Positions 27,515 to 36,509 of a stretch of DNA of 64,000 nt are shown here, in pieces. Within the stretch, counting starts at the first letter, position 1. Each line of letters starts with the position of its first letter. Below the pieces are notes generated by a model, which worked only from the letters and a program-made list of their open reading frames with translations, searched no databases and was not told where the DNA came from. The stretch is from assembly GCA_039939375.1 (NCBI GenBank), contig JBDVJO010000010.1, positions 1-64,000 of the forward strand, written 5' to 3'. Source of the stretch: Paracrocinitomix sp039939375 (GTDB taxonomy: Bacteria; Bacteroidota; Bacteroidia; Flavobacteriales_D; Crocinitomicaceae). The position numbers and the translations under genes were made by a program.

Positions 27515-29242
27515 TTAGATGGCATCCCAATCAGATCCGCACCATTTTTTGAAAATTCGTTTTTGAAGATTACTTGGAGCCTTTACTTTTACAATGCTGT
27601 AAGTAGGGAAGTAGCTTTTATTTGTGTTTGGACAAGTGATGGACATCATTTTGCCTGCGCGGTTCAATCCCAATTCAATTTGATCATCTTCAAAATAGTG
27701 TACCCATTTGTCTAAGTCTCCGTTTACTCGGAATCCATTTATTGAAACTATTTCATCTTCTAACATAATGCCTCCAAGATCGATAGCAGAGCCAGGGTAG
27801 ACTTTCTTGACAATGGTTTTACCATTTTCTACCAAGCATTTTGTACCTAAAATGTTAGCAGAATATGAAGGGTTTCTATCCATCTTAATCTCTAGCCCTA
27901 ATTGTTCTAGTGCTTCAGCTAAAATTGGTTCAAAGGAATGTGTTCCGTAATAATAGTTGGCGAAAAAGTCTTTCAAATTTTCGTTGGCATGTTGTTCTAC
28001 AACTCCTCTAAACTCCCTTTCTGTATAGCCTTTATCTTTTTTTGCATATTGTTGATACAGATCTGACATGACATCATGAATAGATGCTTTGTTGGCAGAA
28101 TTAGTTCTAATTTTTAAATCTATTGCAAGGCTCAACAAAGCTCCTTCATTATAAATGGATACTTTTCTGTTGGGAACGCCCGCAACATACCCATCAAGCC
28201 AAGTGTCAAAACTAGATTCTGCCACTGAATAATTGAAACGACCGAAGTTGTCAAAATGTCTTTGAAGTAGGGTTTCAAGTTCTTTTTTATACCATTTCCA
28301 GTCCTTAACGCCGGACACAGCTAAAAACAAATCTCCTAAGTAAGTAGTGACACCTTCTGTAACATATCCTAATCGAGAATAATTTTCTTTTGAATAGTCG
28401 TAAGGATACATTTCTGCAGGACGTAGAGCTTTAACGTTCCATGTGTGATACAATTCATGTGAGCTTACTCCTAAAAAGTCGTCATATAAACTGTGCATTA
28501 AGTTGTATGATGGTCCTAATGCAATTACCGTACTTGTTGAATGTTCAACACCATGATAAGCTGGAACGGCTAAAATTTGATATAAGTAGTGATAAGTAGA
28601 AGTAGGGAATTCGCCGAATTTCTCAATTTGAGACTTTGTGTATCTCTTTAAGTCATTTATGATTTTGGCTTCATCCAATTTCACATCTCCTTGAAACCAT
28701 AAGTGAAAGTCAACTTTTTGTTCGGTGAAGCTTAGGTGTGTCATAGAAGCAGATGCAATAAAAGGGCTATCCACTAACTCATGATAACTATCAAACACAG
28801 CCGTATTATTCTCAAATTGTTTACCACAAGCAATTTGAAATTCTTTTGGTATATCAAGATGAAGTTCGTGCGGTTTGTTTTGATTCTCTATTTTGTAAAT
28901 CAGGCAATTAACTGGGTTTACGTAGAGTTGAACATTATCCATAAAAGTACTACCGGCGTTAAGCTCAGCTGCAAAATACTTATAAGATATCGTCAATTCT
29001 TTGGCTGATTCGCAATTTACTTTCCAACTATCTTTAGATTCTTTAAAAAACTCAACTTTTTTACCATTTTCATCCAAAATTTTGAAGCCATGAATATTCT
29101 TGGCAAAGTCGCCTCTTTCATATCTTCCGGGACGCCAACATGGAAATTGAAGTTCAACAAAATTATCTGAAGAAACATCTAGTTTAGCCCGAATGGGAAT
29201 GTATTGTGTGGTAGGATTTTTATAGAAAATGGTATATTTCAT
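27515..29242 (-). CDS. M61 family aminopeptidase with PDZ domain
   Basis: The 575-residue zinc peptidase has the catalytic HELYH (residues 262-266, followed by TWNVKALRP) and the third ligand Glu296 in VTEGVTTYLGD, typical of M61 glycyl aminopeptidases. The N-terminal ~170 residues are the beta-sandwich (PCWRPGRYERGDFAKNI). A PDZ domain lies near 460-540 (KKVYPGSAIDLGGIMLEDEIVSINGFRV). There is no signal peptide, so it may be cytoplasmic, unusual for a family often exported. It is preceded by a consensus promoter. Confidence 0.92.
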   Translation of the reverse strand: MKYTIFYKNPTTQYIPIRAKLDVSSDNFVELQFPCWRPGRYERGDFAKNIHGFKILDENGKKVEFFKESKDSWKVNCESAKELTISYKYFAAELNAGSTFMDNVQLYVNPVNCLIYKIENQNKPHELHLDIPKEFQIACGKQFENNTAVFDSYHELVDSPFIASASMTHLSFTEQKVDFHLWFQGDVKLDEAKIINDLKRYTKSQIEKFGEFPTSTYHYLYQILAVPAYHGVEHSTSTVIALGPSYNLMHSLYDDFLGVSSHELYHTWNVKALRPAEMYPYDYSKENYSRLGYVTEGVTTYLGDLFLAVSGVKDWKWYKKELETLLQRHFDNFGRFNYSVAESSFDTWLDGYVAGVPNRKVSIYNEGALLSLAIDLKIRTNSANKASIHDVMSDLYQQYAKKDKGYTEREFRGVVEQHANENLKDFFANYYYGTHSFEPILAEALEQLGLEIKMDRNPSYSANILGTKCLVENGKTIVKKVYPGSAIDLGGIMLEDEIVSINGFRVNGDLDKWVHYFEDDQIELGLNRAGKMMSITCPNTNKSYFPTYSIVKVKAPSNLQKRIFKKWCGSDWDAI

Positions 29243-29281
29243 TGTGATCGTTTGTTCTTAGTGCAGTAAAGTTAATGATAT

Positions 29282-29289
29282 CAAAGATA
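29282..29289 (-). promoter_or_regulatory. Candidate -7 box for the M61 peptidase
   Basis: The minus strand reads TATCTTTG, an exact TAnnTTTG match, about 39 bases before the ATG at 29242. It lies inside GATATCaaaGATATC. Confidence 0.5.
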
Positions 29290-29378
29290 TCCGGGGAAGC
29301 AGCTAGTTAAAATGTCTAAAAAATTGTTGTATCACAGAGTTAAAAAGCAACTAAAGTTTTTTCGGGTAGATTTTTCAG

Positions 29379-30395
29379 TTAAAAGTCGATATCAAAATCT
29401 TCAACAGAAATCATGACTCCAGAACCTACGCTACCATGAACACCAGCAAAACCAGGGACACCCGGAACGCCATCTTGTTTATATTCTTGTCCTTCTAAAA
29501 CAGTACCAGCTACTCCTGCTTCACCTGCGGTTCCTGCAACTCCTGGAATTCCTGGGTTTGAAGATCCAGAGATGATTTCTTTGAGGGAGTAGGCTGAGGG
29601 ATGGATAAAAACAAAAACACTTCCGGCATTACCCGCATTTCCGCCATTTCCACCGTTTCCACCGTCACCACCATCACCGGCATCTTTCGTTTTATCTTCT
29701 TTTACTTTAGCATCTTTCCCGTCACCAGCATTGCCTCCATCACCACCATCACCGCCATGACCGGCATCTGCCAAAAACTTTATCTTATGACTGAAATCCT
29801 TTGTTTTGTAGTAGTAATTTTTGCCATCATCTATATTGCTTACCTTAATTTTGTAAAAGTGATTGATCGTGTCTTTGTAGATGTATGCTGAAATCGTGTT
29901 TCCATCTCCACCGTTTTCGCCATCCCCGCCATCATCTCCATCCTTGCCATCTCGAGATAAAAGAGCGCTTCCCCTGTTTTTGCCATCCTCACCGTCCATG
30001 CCATCCTCACCACTAAAATCAATGATTAAATCACCTTTGTAATTAAAAGGAATGGTGATAGTTTTTTCAAGCTTTTCATCTTTTAAAGTATAAGTGGCTT
30101 TAACCACAACCTTGTCAACTTCAAAACTTAGCGGTCTATCTTCGACAATAATTTGTTCACCTGAAATTCTACCTCCCTCAATGACATAAGTTGTTTCCGA
30201 TTTTTTGGTCACATCTTTAGTCGCCCCTTTTTCATATTTCACATATACTGAAAAGGGAATTGTTTTTCCATAATGCACGTCTTTTTTAGTATCATATTTA
30301 ATAGATATCTCTTGCGGAGCCCCCAGTCTTGCTGTTCCACAAGAACTTAAGATTAAGGTGAAGAGAAAGCTAATGAAAAAAAGTCTGCCCAGCAT
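29379..30395 (-). CDS. Collagen-like lipoprotein
   Basis: The 338-residue lipoprotein has lipobox LSSC (Cys19). Residues ~20-125 form a beta domain (VYVKYEKGATKDVTKKSE). Then come three glycine-rich, collagen-like G-x-y blocks: an acidic one (GEDGMDGEDGK, GKDGDDGGDGENGGDGN), a second (GHGGDGGDGGNAGDGKD, GGNGGNGGNAGNAG) and a C-terminal hydrophobic one (GIPGVAGTAGEAGVAG, GVPGVPGFAGVHGSVG). The first two may bind calcium or mimic PE_PGRS/collagen helices. It probably faces the periplasm or cell surface. No partner is apparent. Confidence 0.8.
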   Translation of the reverse strand: MLGRLFFISFLFTLILSSCGTARLGAPQEISIKYDTKKDVHYGKTIPFSVYVKYEKGATKDVTKKSETTYVIEGGRISGEQIIVEDRPLSFEVDKVVVKATYTLKDEKLEKTITIPFNYKGDLIIDFSGEDGMDGEDGKNRGSALLSRDGKDGDDGGDGENGGDGNTISAYIYKDTINHFYKIKVSNIDDGKNYYYKTKDFSHKIKFLADAGHGGDGGDGGNAGDGKDAKVKEDKTKDAGDGGDGGNGGNGGNAGNAGSVFVFIHPSAYSLKEIISGSSNPGIPGVAGTAGEAGVAGTVLEGQEYKQDGVPGVPGFAGVHGSVGSGVMISVEDFDIDF

Positions 30396-30499
30396 AGTTT
30401 GAAATAAAGTATAAAATTAAAATAAAAGGAACGTCCATTCATATATTATAGAGATTTCGTTAAATTCGTGCTTCAATTTATTGCAAGAAAAATTTAGAT

Positions 30500-31891
30500 A
30501 TGGCATACGATATTATAGTAGTAGGAAGTGGACCTGGTGGTTATGTAGCTGCGATTAGAGCTTCTCAATTAGGATTAAAAGTAGCTGTTGTTGAAAAAGC
30601 AGAGCTAGGTGGAATTTGTTTGAATTGGGGATGTATCCCAACAAAAGCTCTTTTAAAAAGTGCTAATGTTTTTGAATACATTTCTCATTCTGAGGATTAC
30701 GGAATTACTGTAAAAGATTCAAAAGCTGATTTTGAAGCAATCGTTAAGCGAAGTAGAGGAGTGGCAGATAAAATGTCTGGTGGGGTTCAGTTCTTAATGA
30801 AAAAGAATAAAATTGATGTCATTAACGGATTTGGTAAAGTGAAGGCTGGAAAAGTCGTTGAGGTGACTGACGATAAAGGAAAAGCAACTGATCACACAGC
30901 AGCTAAAGGAATCATCCTGGCTACTGGAGCAAGATCAAGAAGTCTTCCTTCTTTGCCACAAGATGGTAAAAAGATTATCGGGTATAGAGAAGCTATGACA
31001 CTACCTAAAATGCCAAAATCTATGGTGGTTGTAGGATCTGGAGCGATTGGAGTAGAGTTTGCTTATTTCTATAAGACAATGGGCGTTGATGTAACTATCG
31101 TAGAATATATGCCAACTATTGTTCCGGTAGAAGATGAAGAAGTATCTAAGCAATTAGAGCGTTCTTTCAAAAAACAAAAAATGAAAATTATGACCAACTC
31201 TTCTGTTGAATCAGTAGATACTTCAGGAAAAGGTTGTAAAGTAAAAGTGAAGACGAAAAAAGGTGAAGAGATTATCGATTGCGATATCGTATTATCTGCT
31301 GTCGGAATTGAAACGAATATTGAAGGTATTGGATTAGAGTCTGTTGGAATTGCTACTGACAAAGGGAAAGTTTTAGTGAACGATTTCTACCAAACGAACA
31401 TTCCGGGATACTATGCAATTGGAGACATTACTCCTGGTCCTGCATTGGCACACGTTGCTTCTGCTGAAGGAATCATCTGTGTAGAGAAAATTGCAGGAAT
31501 GCATGTTGAAGCGTTAGATTACGGAAATATTCCGGGATGTACTTATTGTTCACCTGAGGTGGCTTCAGTTGGAATGACGGAAGCAGCTGCGAAAGAAGCT
31601 GGATACGAAGTGAAAGTTGGTAAGTTCCCGTTCTCAGCATCAGGTAAAGCTTCAGCTGCTGGAGCAAATGATGGATTCGTAAAATTAGTATTTGATGCTA
31701 AATATGGAGAGTTATTAGGTGGACACATGATTGGTATGAATGTTACTGAAATGGTAGCTGAATTAGTTGCAGTAAGAAAACTTGAAACTACAGGTCATGA
31801 ATTGATTAAAACAGTTCATCCACATCCTACATTATCTGAAGCGGTAATGGAAGCGGCAGCAGCTGCTTATGATGAGGTTATACACTTATAA
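30500..31891 (+). CDS. lpdA: Dihydrolipoyl dehydrogenase
   Basis: The 463-residue flavoenzyme (E3 of 2-oxo acid dehydrogenases) has the FAD Rossmann motif VVGSGPGGYVAAIRA, the redox pair Cys40/Cys45 in GGICLNWGCIPTKALL, the NAD motif VVGSGAIGVEFAYFY, and the C-terminal His-Glu dyad in HPHPTLSEAVMEAA. GDITPGPALAHVASAEG matches the second FAD site. All catalytic residues are in place. A terminator follows at 31912. No E1/E2 genes are adjacent. Confidence 0.97.
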   Translation: MAYDIIVVGSGPGGYVAAIRASQLGLKVAVVEKAELGGICLNWGCIPTKALLKSANVFEYISHSEDYGITVKDSKADFEAIVKRSRGVADKMSGGVQFLMKKNKIDVINGFGKVKAGKVVEVTDDKGKATDHTAAKGIILATGARSRSLPSLPQDGKKIIGYREAMTLPKMPKSMVVVGSGAIGVEFAYFYKTMGVDVTIVEYMPTIVPVEDEEVSKQLERSFKKQKMKIMTNSSVESVDTSGKGCKVKVKTKKGEEIIDCDIVLSAVGIETNIEGIGLESVGIATDKGKVLVNDFYQTNIPGYYAIGDITPGPALAHVASAEGIICVEKIAGMHVEALDYGNIPGCTYCSPEVASVGMTEAAAKEAGYEVKVGKFPFSASGKASAAGANDGFVKLVFDAKYGELLGGHMIGMNVTEMVAELVAVRKLETTGHELIKTVHPHPTLSEAVMEAAAAAYDEVIHL

Positions 31892-31911
31892 AAAAAATAA
31901 ACAACTAATTT

Positions 31912-31946
31912 AAAGCCTCTATTTAGCACTTGAATAGAGGCTTTTT
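31912..31946 (+). terminator. Intrinsic terminator after lpdA
   Basis: A perfect 12-bp stem (AAAGCCTCTATT / AATAGAGGCTTT) with a 9-nt loop followed by T residues. Confidence 0.9.
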
Positions 31947-32005
31947 GATTGATGCCACGGAAAAATTTGATTAGTTAAAATCAACTTATTGAACTTAAAA
32001 GTAAA

Positions 32006-33034
32006 ATGCTATCCAATATTGATATTAAAACAACGAACAGACTTCTACTAATATTAGTAGTACCTGTAGTTTTTTATTTATTACATATAATGTCTTTTAT
32101 TTTTGTCCCGCTATTATCTTCCATGTTTGTAGCGTTGCTGTTTTTGCCCATAATGCGTTGGTTGAAAAGCAAAGGGGTAAATAAAGTCTTCAGCATTATC
32201 ATTGTCATAATTTTGATTGGAGCAATGGCTAGTTGTGCTATTTTTCTATTGAGGATGTCAAGTCGGGAGATTTTGGAAACTAAGGATGTTTTTTTATCCA
32301 AAGCTGAGGTAAAGTTGATTGATGGAATTAAAGGCGTACAAAACTATTTTGGAATTGAGTCTAAAGAAGCTATTACAAAACAATCATTGTTGTCAAGTGA
32401 AATGACTAAGAGCCTTTCAGGACCTGCACTTAAATTGTTCGGTAATTTAATTACTCAAAGTTTAACGATATTGTTCTTTGTGGTTTTGTGGTTGTCAGAA
32501 TCTATCAATTTTGAGAAAATATTGAATTTAACAATTATTAAATCAAAGTTTTCTTCAGTCAAAATTTTTAGAAGAATTGAAAAAGATATCATAAAATTTA
32601 TTCGAGTTAAGTTTTTAGTCAGTTTTGGAACAGGAATTGGAACTGGGATAGCCTGTTATTTTTTTGATGTGAGTTTCCCAATTTTTTGGGGGATTTTTGC
32701 CTTTGCGATTAATTTTATTCAGATGGTGGGGTCTTTCATTACAGTGATTTTATGTTCAATTTTCGCTTTTGTTGAGTTAGAGCCTTCTAGTTCATTAGCG
32801 TTTTTCGTTCTTACCATTACCTTAGTTCAAGTGTTATTCGGTTCTATTCTTGAACCCATTTACATGGGGAAATCTTTCAAGATTAATATAATAATGGTCT
32901 TGATTATGCTCATGTTCTGGGGGTTTATCTGGGGCATTCCCGGAATGATTATGTCTATTCCAATTACGGTTTTTCTTAAAATCGTTCTTGAACAATTTGA
33001 TTCTACTAGAAAAATAGCTCAGATTTTGGAGTAG
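32006..33034 (+). CDS. AI-2E family transporter (PerM/YdiK-like)
   Basis: The 342-residue membrane protein has about eight hydrophobic segments. The family pattern is visible: two N-terminal helices around MRWLKSKGVNKVFSIIIVII, then a cytoplasmic helical region, and the C-terminal part with KFLVSFGTGIGTGIACYFF, FPIFWGIFAFAINFIQMVGS, LEPIYMGKS and FWGFIWGIPGMIMSIPITV. AI-2E family members are inner-membrane permeases with diverse substrates (autoinducer-2, Na+/H+, others). Its neighbours do not identify the substrate. Confidence 0.88.
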   Translation: MLSNIDIKTTNRLLLILVVPVVFYLLHIMSFIFVPLLSSMFVALLFLPIMRWLKSKGVNKVFSIIIVIILIGAMASCAIFLLRMSSREILETKDVFLSKAEVKLIDGIKGVQNYFGIESKEAITKQSLLSSEMTKSLSGPALKLFGNLITQSLTILFFVVLWLSESINFEKILNLTIIKSKFSSVKIFRRIEKDIIKFIRVKFLVSFGTGIGTGIACYFFDVSFPIFWGIFAFAINFIQMVGSFITVILCSIFAFVELEPSSSLAFFVLTITLVQVLFGSILEPIYMGKSFKINIIMVLIMLMFWGFIWGIPGMIMSIPITVFLKIVLEQFDSTRKIAQILE

Positions 33035-33218
33035 ATTTTCTAGGTATTGATATGACACCATTGAAAAACTAAATCTTATGCCTTAACTCCAGAGGTTATA
33101 TGTTTTATTCTCACAGTTGTTCCAAATCCTTCATTTTATGTCTTGTTTTGTATTCTGAATTTTATAAGCACAAACAATTTATTATCTTTAGTAAAGGATT
33201 CTGGCAAAGTGAATTAGA

Positions 33219-34604
33219 ATGGTTGAAGAAAAGAATATTACAATAGAAGATTTACTGGAGAAAAACCAGCGTTTGAACAAGAACATGAAGTACTTGAATG
33301 AACGCAAGGATGCTCTGGTGAAACAAGTTAGAGAACTTGAAAAAGAGATCAAGCAACTCAGAAAAGCACAAGGGGCATCTAAGTTTTTGGTCAAGAAGAA
33401 GGGGATCACTGTAATGTTTATTGAGCTTGCCGGTTTCAAAAACATCAAAGAAGGGGAAGATGCAGAGTTGTTGTATGATAAGCTAGATGAAATTTACATC
33501 AAGTTTGATGAAATTATTCGTAAACATAAATTAGAGCGAATTAAAACTATTGGGGATGATTATATCTGTGCAGGCGGGATCAAAGACAAGAGGTCTACAA
33601 ATCCTGTTGATATCTGTTTGGCAGCTTTAGAGATCAGAAATTACATAGAAAATCTAAAAGCTGAACACCTTGAAGACAATGATCACTTCTGGAATTTGAG
33701 GATAGGAATTCATTCGGGGAACGGCACAGTAGAAGAGGATAAATCAAAAAAGAAAAAGACTTCTTACGGTTTAACAGGAGAAGTTATCAATACTGTTCCA
33801 AGAATTGCATCCATGTGTGAGGTAGGGCAAATTCATTTGTCTGACTATACTTATGAGATTGTGAAAGGATACTTTTTGTGTGAATATTCAGGGGATCTAC
33901 CTGTTAAGTACAGAGGTTCAATGGCGCTTTATAAGTTGAACAGAATTAGAAAGCAGTATTCAGAAGATCGTAAAGTGGGCATTGTACCTAACTCAGAGTT
34001 TACTCTCAGATATCACTTGAAGCAATTCAATGATTTGGAAGATAAGGTGATTGAGTTTTTGATCGATAATTTACCTGAGCATCTTTATTATCATGACTAT
34101 ACCCATACCATTGATGTTGTAAACCAAGTTGAATTGATAGGATACGGTGAAGGAGTTTCTGACCATCAAATTTTATTGTTAAAAACGGCTGCGCTTTTCC
34201 ATGATACTGGGCATACAATAGAATCTAAAGGACATGAAGCACACAGTTGTGTGATTGCTCGAGAATGGTTAACAGAATACAACTATTCTGAAGAGCAGAT
34301 TGAAGAGATTTGCAGCATAATAATGGCAACAGAGATGCCGCCAAATCCGCAGAATTTGTTGCAACGCATCATGTGCGATTCTGATTTAGATTACCTGGGA
34401 AGAACTGACTTTATTCCAACATCTAATAAGTTGTTTAAAGAGCTTGAAGCCATGGGAATCATGTCTGATAGCAATGTTTGGAATAAATTGCAGATTCAGT
34501 TTTTAACGGCACATTCGTTTTATACCGAAACATCTAACCGCTTACGAGAAGTAAACAAACAGGCCCAAATTGAGCGGATCCAAAAACTAATTGTTGAGGA
34601 TTAA
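33219..34604 (+). CDS. Class III nucleotide cyclase fused to an HD phosphodiesterase-like domain
   Basis: The 461-residue protein has an N-terminal coiled coil (residues ~5-50), a class III cyclase domain (62-240) and a C-terminal HD domain (~262-440). In the cyclase, Glu69 (FIELAGF) replaces the usual first metal Asp, while Asp113 (IGDD), Asn191 and Arg195 (INTVPRIAS) keep the second metal and transition-state positions; the usual substrate-selecting Asp is Gly184. The HD part shows YHDYTHTIDVV and ALFHDTGH (His328-Asp329), close to the YHNxxHAxDV and HDxxH motifs of cyclic-nucleotide phosphodiesterases. It may make and degrade a cyclic nucleotide. It overlaps the convergent lipoprotein gene by 4 bases. 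Confidence 0.85.
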   Translation: MVEEKNITIEDLLEKNQRLNKNMKYLNERKDALVKQVRELEKEIKQLRKAQGASKFLVKKKGITVMFIELAGFKNIKEGEDAELLYDKLDEIYIKFDEIIRKHKLERIKTIGDDYICAGGIKDKRSTNPVDICLAALEIRNYIENLKAEHLEDNDHFWNLRIGIHSGNGTVEEDKSKKKKTSYGLTGEVINTVPRIASMCEVGQIHLSDYTYEIVKGYFLCEYSGDLPVKYRGSMALYKLNRIRKQYSEDRKVGIVPNSEFTLRYHLKQFNDLEDKVIEFLIDNLPEHLYYHDYTHTIDVVNQVELIGYGEGVSDHQILLLKTAALFHDTGHTIESKGHEAHSCVIAREWLTEYNYSEEQIEEICSIIMATEMPPNPQNLLQRIMCDSDLDYLGRTDFIPTSNKLFKELEAMGIMSDSNVWNKLQIQFLTAHSFYTETSNRLREVNKQAQIERIQKLIVED

Positions 34605-35374
34605 TTTCCTGATAATTCTCCTGATAATAAAAGAGTAGAAGTACATGTTCCTGAAGTGGTGACTTCTAATTCACAGAAAGATAAAGTGATCACGTCATTT
34701 TCATTTTTAACATGAAGGGGCTGATCGCTAGTGCCATAGTAAGTGCAGTTGTCACCATCAAAAACTTGCACAGTCATGTGCCATTGAAAATCTTGCAAAT
34801 ATTGCGGAGAGGTGTCGTGTAAATAGATTCCTGAATGTGGCTCTTCTTTAAAATGAAAAGTAAAATCAAAATCTGAAGTCGTCACTGACATTTCAAATGA
34901 AGTTGAGTTCAATACGCTACTTAGGTTACCCATGCTGTAAATGGTTCCGCCTTTATCCACTTCACCTGTTGTTAAAGTGCAATTGTCAAAGGCTGGAATG
35001 TCTCCGGTGGTAACTGCAAGTTCATCTCCATAAATTAGGGCCGTTCCATTATCTTGGTACAAAAATGGGCGGATATAATAAACATGATTGGCGTAAAGAT
35101 TCTCCACTTCATAATTTATAGAAGTTGAAGTACTAATAATTTCCGTAACACTTTCATGGTCAGGGTTCGGATTGCCGGTGTCGTTCCAGCATAAACCTAC
35201 TTCAACATCTCCTTTAGCACCGGTGATATCATAGTTCGCATTAACAGCTAAGCTATTATAAGTAATACTTGATGCGGCAGCAGAAGCTGTCCATTTTGAT
35301 GATTTATTACAGGCAAAAAGAACGACAGCTACTAGACCTATACTAGCGATTTTCAGGTACAAAAATGGTTTCAT
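34601..35374 (-). CDS. Lipoprotein of unknown function, paralogue of 35591-36388
   Basis: The 257-residue lipoprotein has lipobox FAC (Cys22). Residues ~45-125 look like a fibronectin-III-type domain (NHVYYIRPFLYQDNG). The C-terminal ~115 residues (FTFHFKEEPHSGIY, HVKNENDVITLSFCELEV, GTCTSTLLLSG) match the end of the next gene at about 40 percent by eye, suggesting duplication. I do not recognise the family. The stop overlaps the convergent cyclase by 4 bases. Confidence 0.72.
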   Translation of the reverse strand: MKPFLYLKIASIGLVAVVLFACNKSSKWTASAAASSITYNSLAVNANYDITGAKGDVEVGLCWNDTGNPNPDHESVTEIISTSTSINYEVENLYANHVYYIRPFLYQDNGTALIYGDELAVTTGDIPAFDNCTLTTGEVDKGGTIYSMGNLSSVLNSTSFEMSVTTSDFDFTFHFKEEPHSGIYLHDTSPQYLQDFQWHMTVQVFDGDNCTYYGTSDQPLHVKNENDVITLSFCELEVTTSGTCTSTLLLSGELSGN

Positions 35375-35465
35375 GTTGAGGTTTTAAAGACAACAAGATA
35401 ACTAATCAATTAGTTTATAGCCGTTTCTGTTAATAAATTATCAAATTGTTGAGAGCGAAAAAAAT

Positions 35466-35510
35466 GCGTAGTTTCCGCAATAATATAAGTTGTAATTCTG
35501 CGTAATTTTG
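35466..35510 (+). promoter_or_regulatory. Candidate promoter with shared upstream element
   Basis: GCGTAGTTTCCGCAAT (35466-35481) ends 21 bases before TAATTTTG (35503-35510), an exact TAnnTTTG match. The same 16-base element (14 of 16) stands 20 bases before the TATATTTG boxes at 40647 and 43453. The shared arrangement supports a real promoter and a common regulator. Confidence 0.5.
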
Positions 35511-35516
35511 TCTGAC

Positions 35517-35588
35517 ATTCTGATGGTTAAAAAATTACCCAAAACTTATGGAATGATTTTAAGAGCAAGCTTGTCTTGCTCTTTTTTT
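35517..35588 (+). ncRNA. Candidate small RNA with intrinsic terminator
   Basis: Between two minus-strand lipoprotein genes, a plus-strand promoter-like box ends at 35510. A perfect 9-bp hairpin AAGAGCAAG-CTTGCTCTT with a run of seven T follows at 35561-35588. Together they predict an RNA of about 70 bases that no gene explains. The terminator stem is closed by a 5-base loop. An open frame through this region has no family signal and runs through the terminator, so I prefer an RNA. Start and function are inferred. Confidence 0.45.
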
Positions 35589-35590
35589 AT

Positions 35591-36388
35591 TTACATCTGT
35601 ACTTGTCCGGTAACTGGTCTGTCACTAGTGCAGGTGCCACCATGTGGTGAAAAATTGACATCACAAAGCGTAATGGAAATGTTGCCATTATTATTTTCAA
35701 CATGGATGCGCTCAAAGTTATCTGCAGAATGATAACAATTCCAAATGATATCAAAATATCCACCAATTAACACTAGTTTTTCATCAGAAAATCCAAAATC
35801 AGAAAGGTCATCAGTTGCTTTGTAGATTCCGCTTTTTGGTTCTTCTTCAAAAGAGAAATCAATGTTGCCAATTGAGCAGGTTGTTCTATAAACCACAGAT
35901 CCTGCGGTGGTTTGAATCAACTCTAATGCCGACATGCTTTCTACATATCCATCAATATCCATTTGGTTGGTAGGAACATTGCAATCTGGTGGAGGCAAAG
36001 TTTTAGTGGTGAATGAGAAAATTTCAGACCAAATATCTATGTCGTTATCTGCTGAGGTAATTTGAGCCTGAGCGTAGTAAGTTTGATTAGCGAAAAGATT
36101 TTCAAAGTCTGCCAATTGTGTCAGACCACCTGTTCCCACATTTGAATCATAAAAAGTAAAATCGAATTGTTCAGGGTTATCGCCATTACTATTCATCCCA
36201 AAAGTTAATTGAGTTTGCACGTCAAGCACATTGTCAGGATATTCAAGGTATAAAACCAAAGTTGCTGTACTATCTGAAAGTTCAGCGGTTTCTTTAACTT
36301 CGATTTTATAGTTGCCGGGATCTTTTTCTTTTTTGCAAGAAAAAATTAAAAGACTAGCCGTGAGGATGATAAAGCTATACTTATTCAT
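35591..36388 (-). CDS. Lipoprotein of unknown function, paralogue of 34601-35374
   Basis: The 265-residue product starts at ATG 36388 (MNKYSFIILTASLLIFSC, lipobox with Cys18), not at the upstream in-frame start at 36454. The middle looks like a fibronectin-III-type domain (NQTYYAQAQITSADN). The end shares FSFEEEPKSGIY, HVENNNGNISITLCDVNF and GGTCTS with the other lipoprotein. The product is probably anchored in the inner or outer membrane. Function unknown. Confidence 0.72.
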   Translation of the reverse strand: MNKYSFIILTASLLIFSCKKEKDPGNYKIEVKETAELSDSTATLVLYLEYPDNVLDVQTQLTFGMNSNGDNPEQFDFTFYDSNVGTGGLTQLADFENLFANQTYYAQAQITSADNDIDIWSEIFSFTTKTLPPPDCNVPTNQMDIDGYVESMSALELIQTTAGSVVYRTTCSIGNIDFSFEEEPKSGIYKATDDLSDFGFSDEKLVLIGGYFDIIWNCYHSADNFERIHVENNNGNISITLCDVNFSPHGGTCTSDRPVTGQVQM

Positions 36389-36509
36389 GTTTAAAGATAT
36401 AAATTTTAGGCCGTTACCTGATATTGAAGTCCATCTTGTTTTTTGAATGAGCACTCTTGTTACTCAATATCCTTTTCTTCAATTACCTTCTCAACTGAAT
36501 AAAACTGCT

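Noticed and set aside
35508..35732. 74-codon plus-strand ORF
   Set aside because: It passes through a strong intrinsic terminator and overlaps the lipoprotein gene on the other strand.
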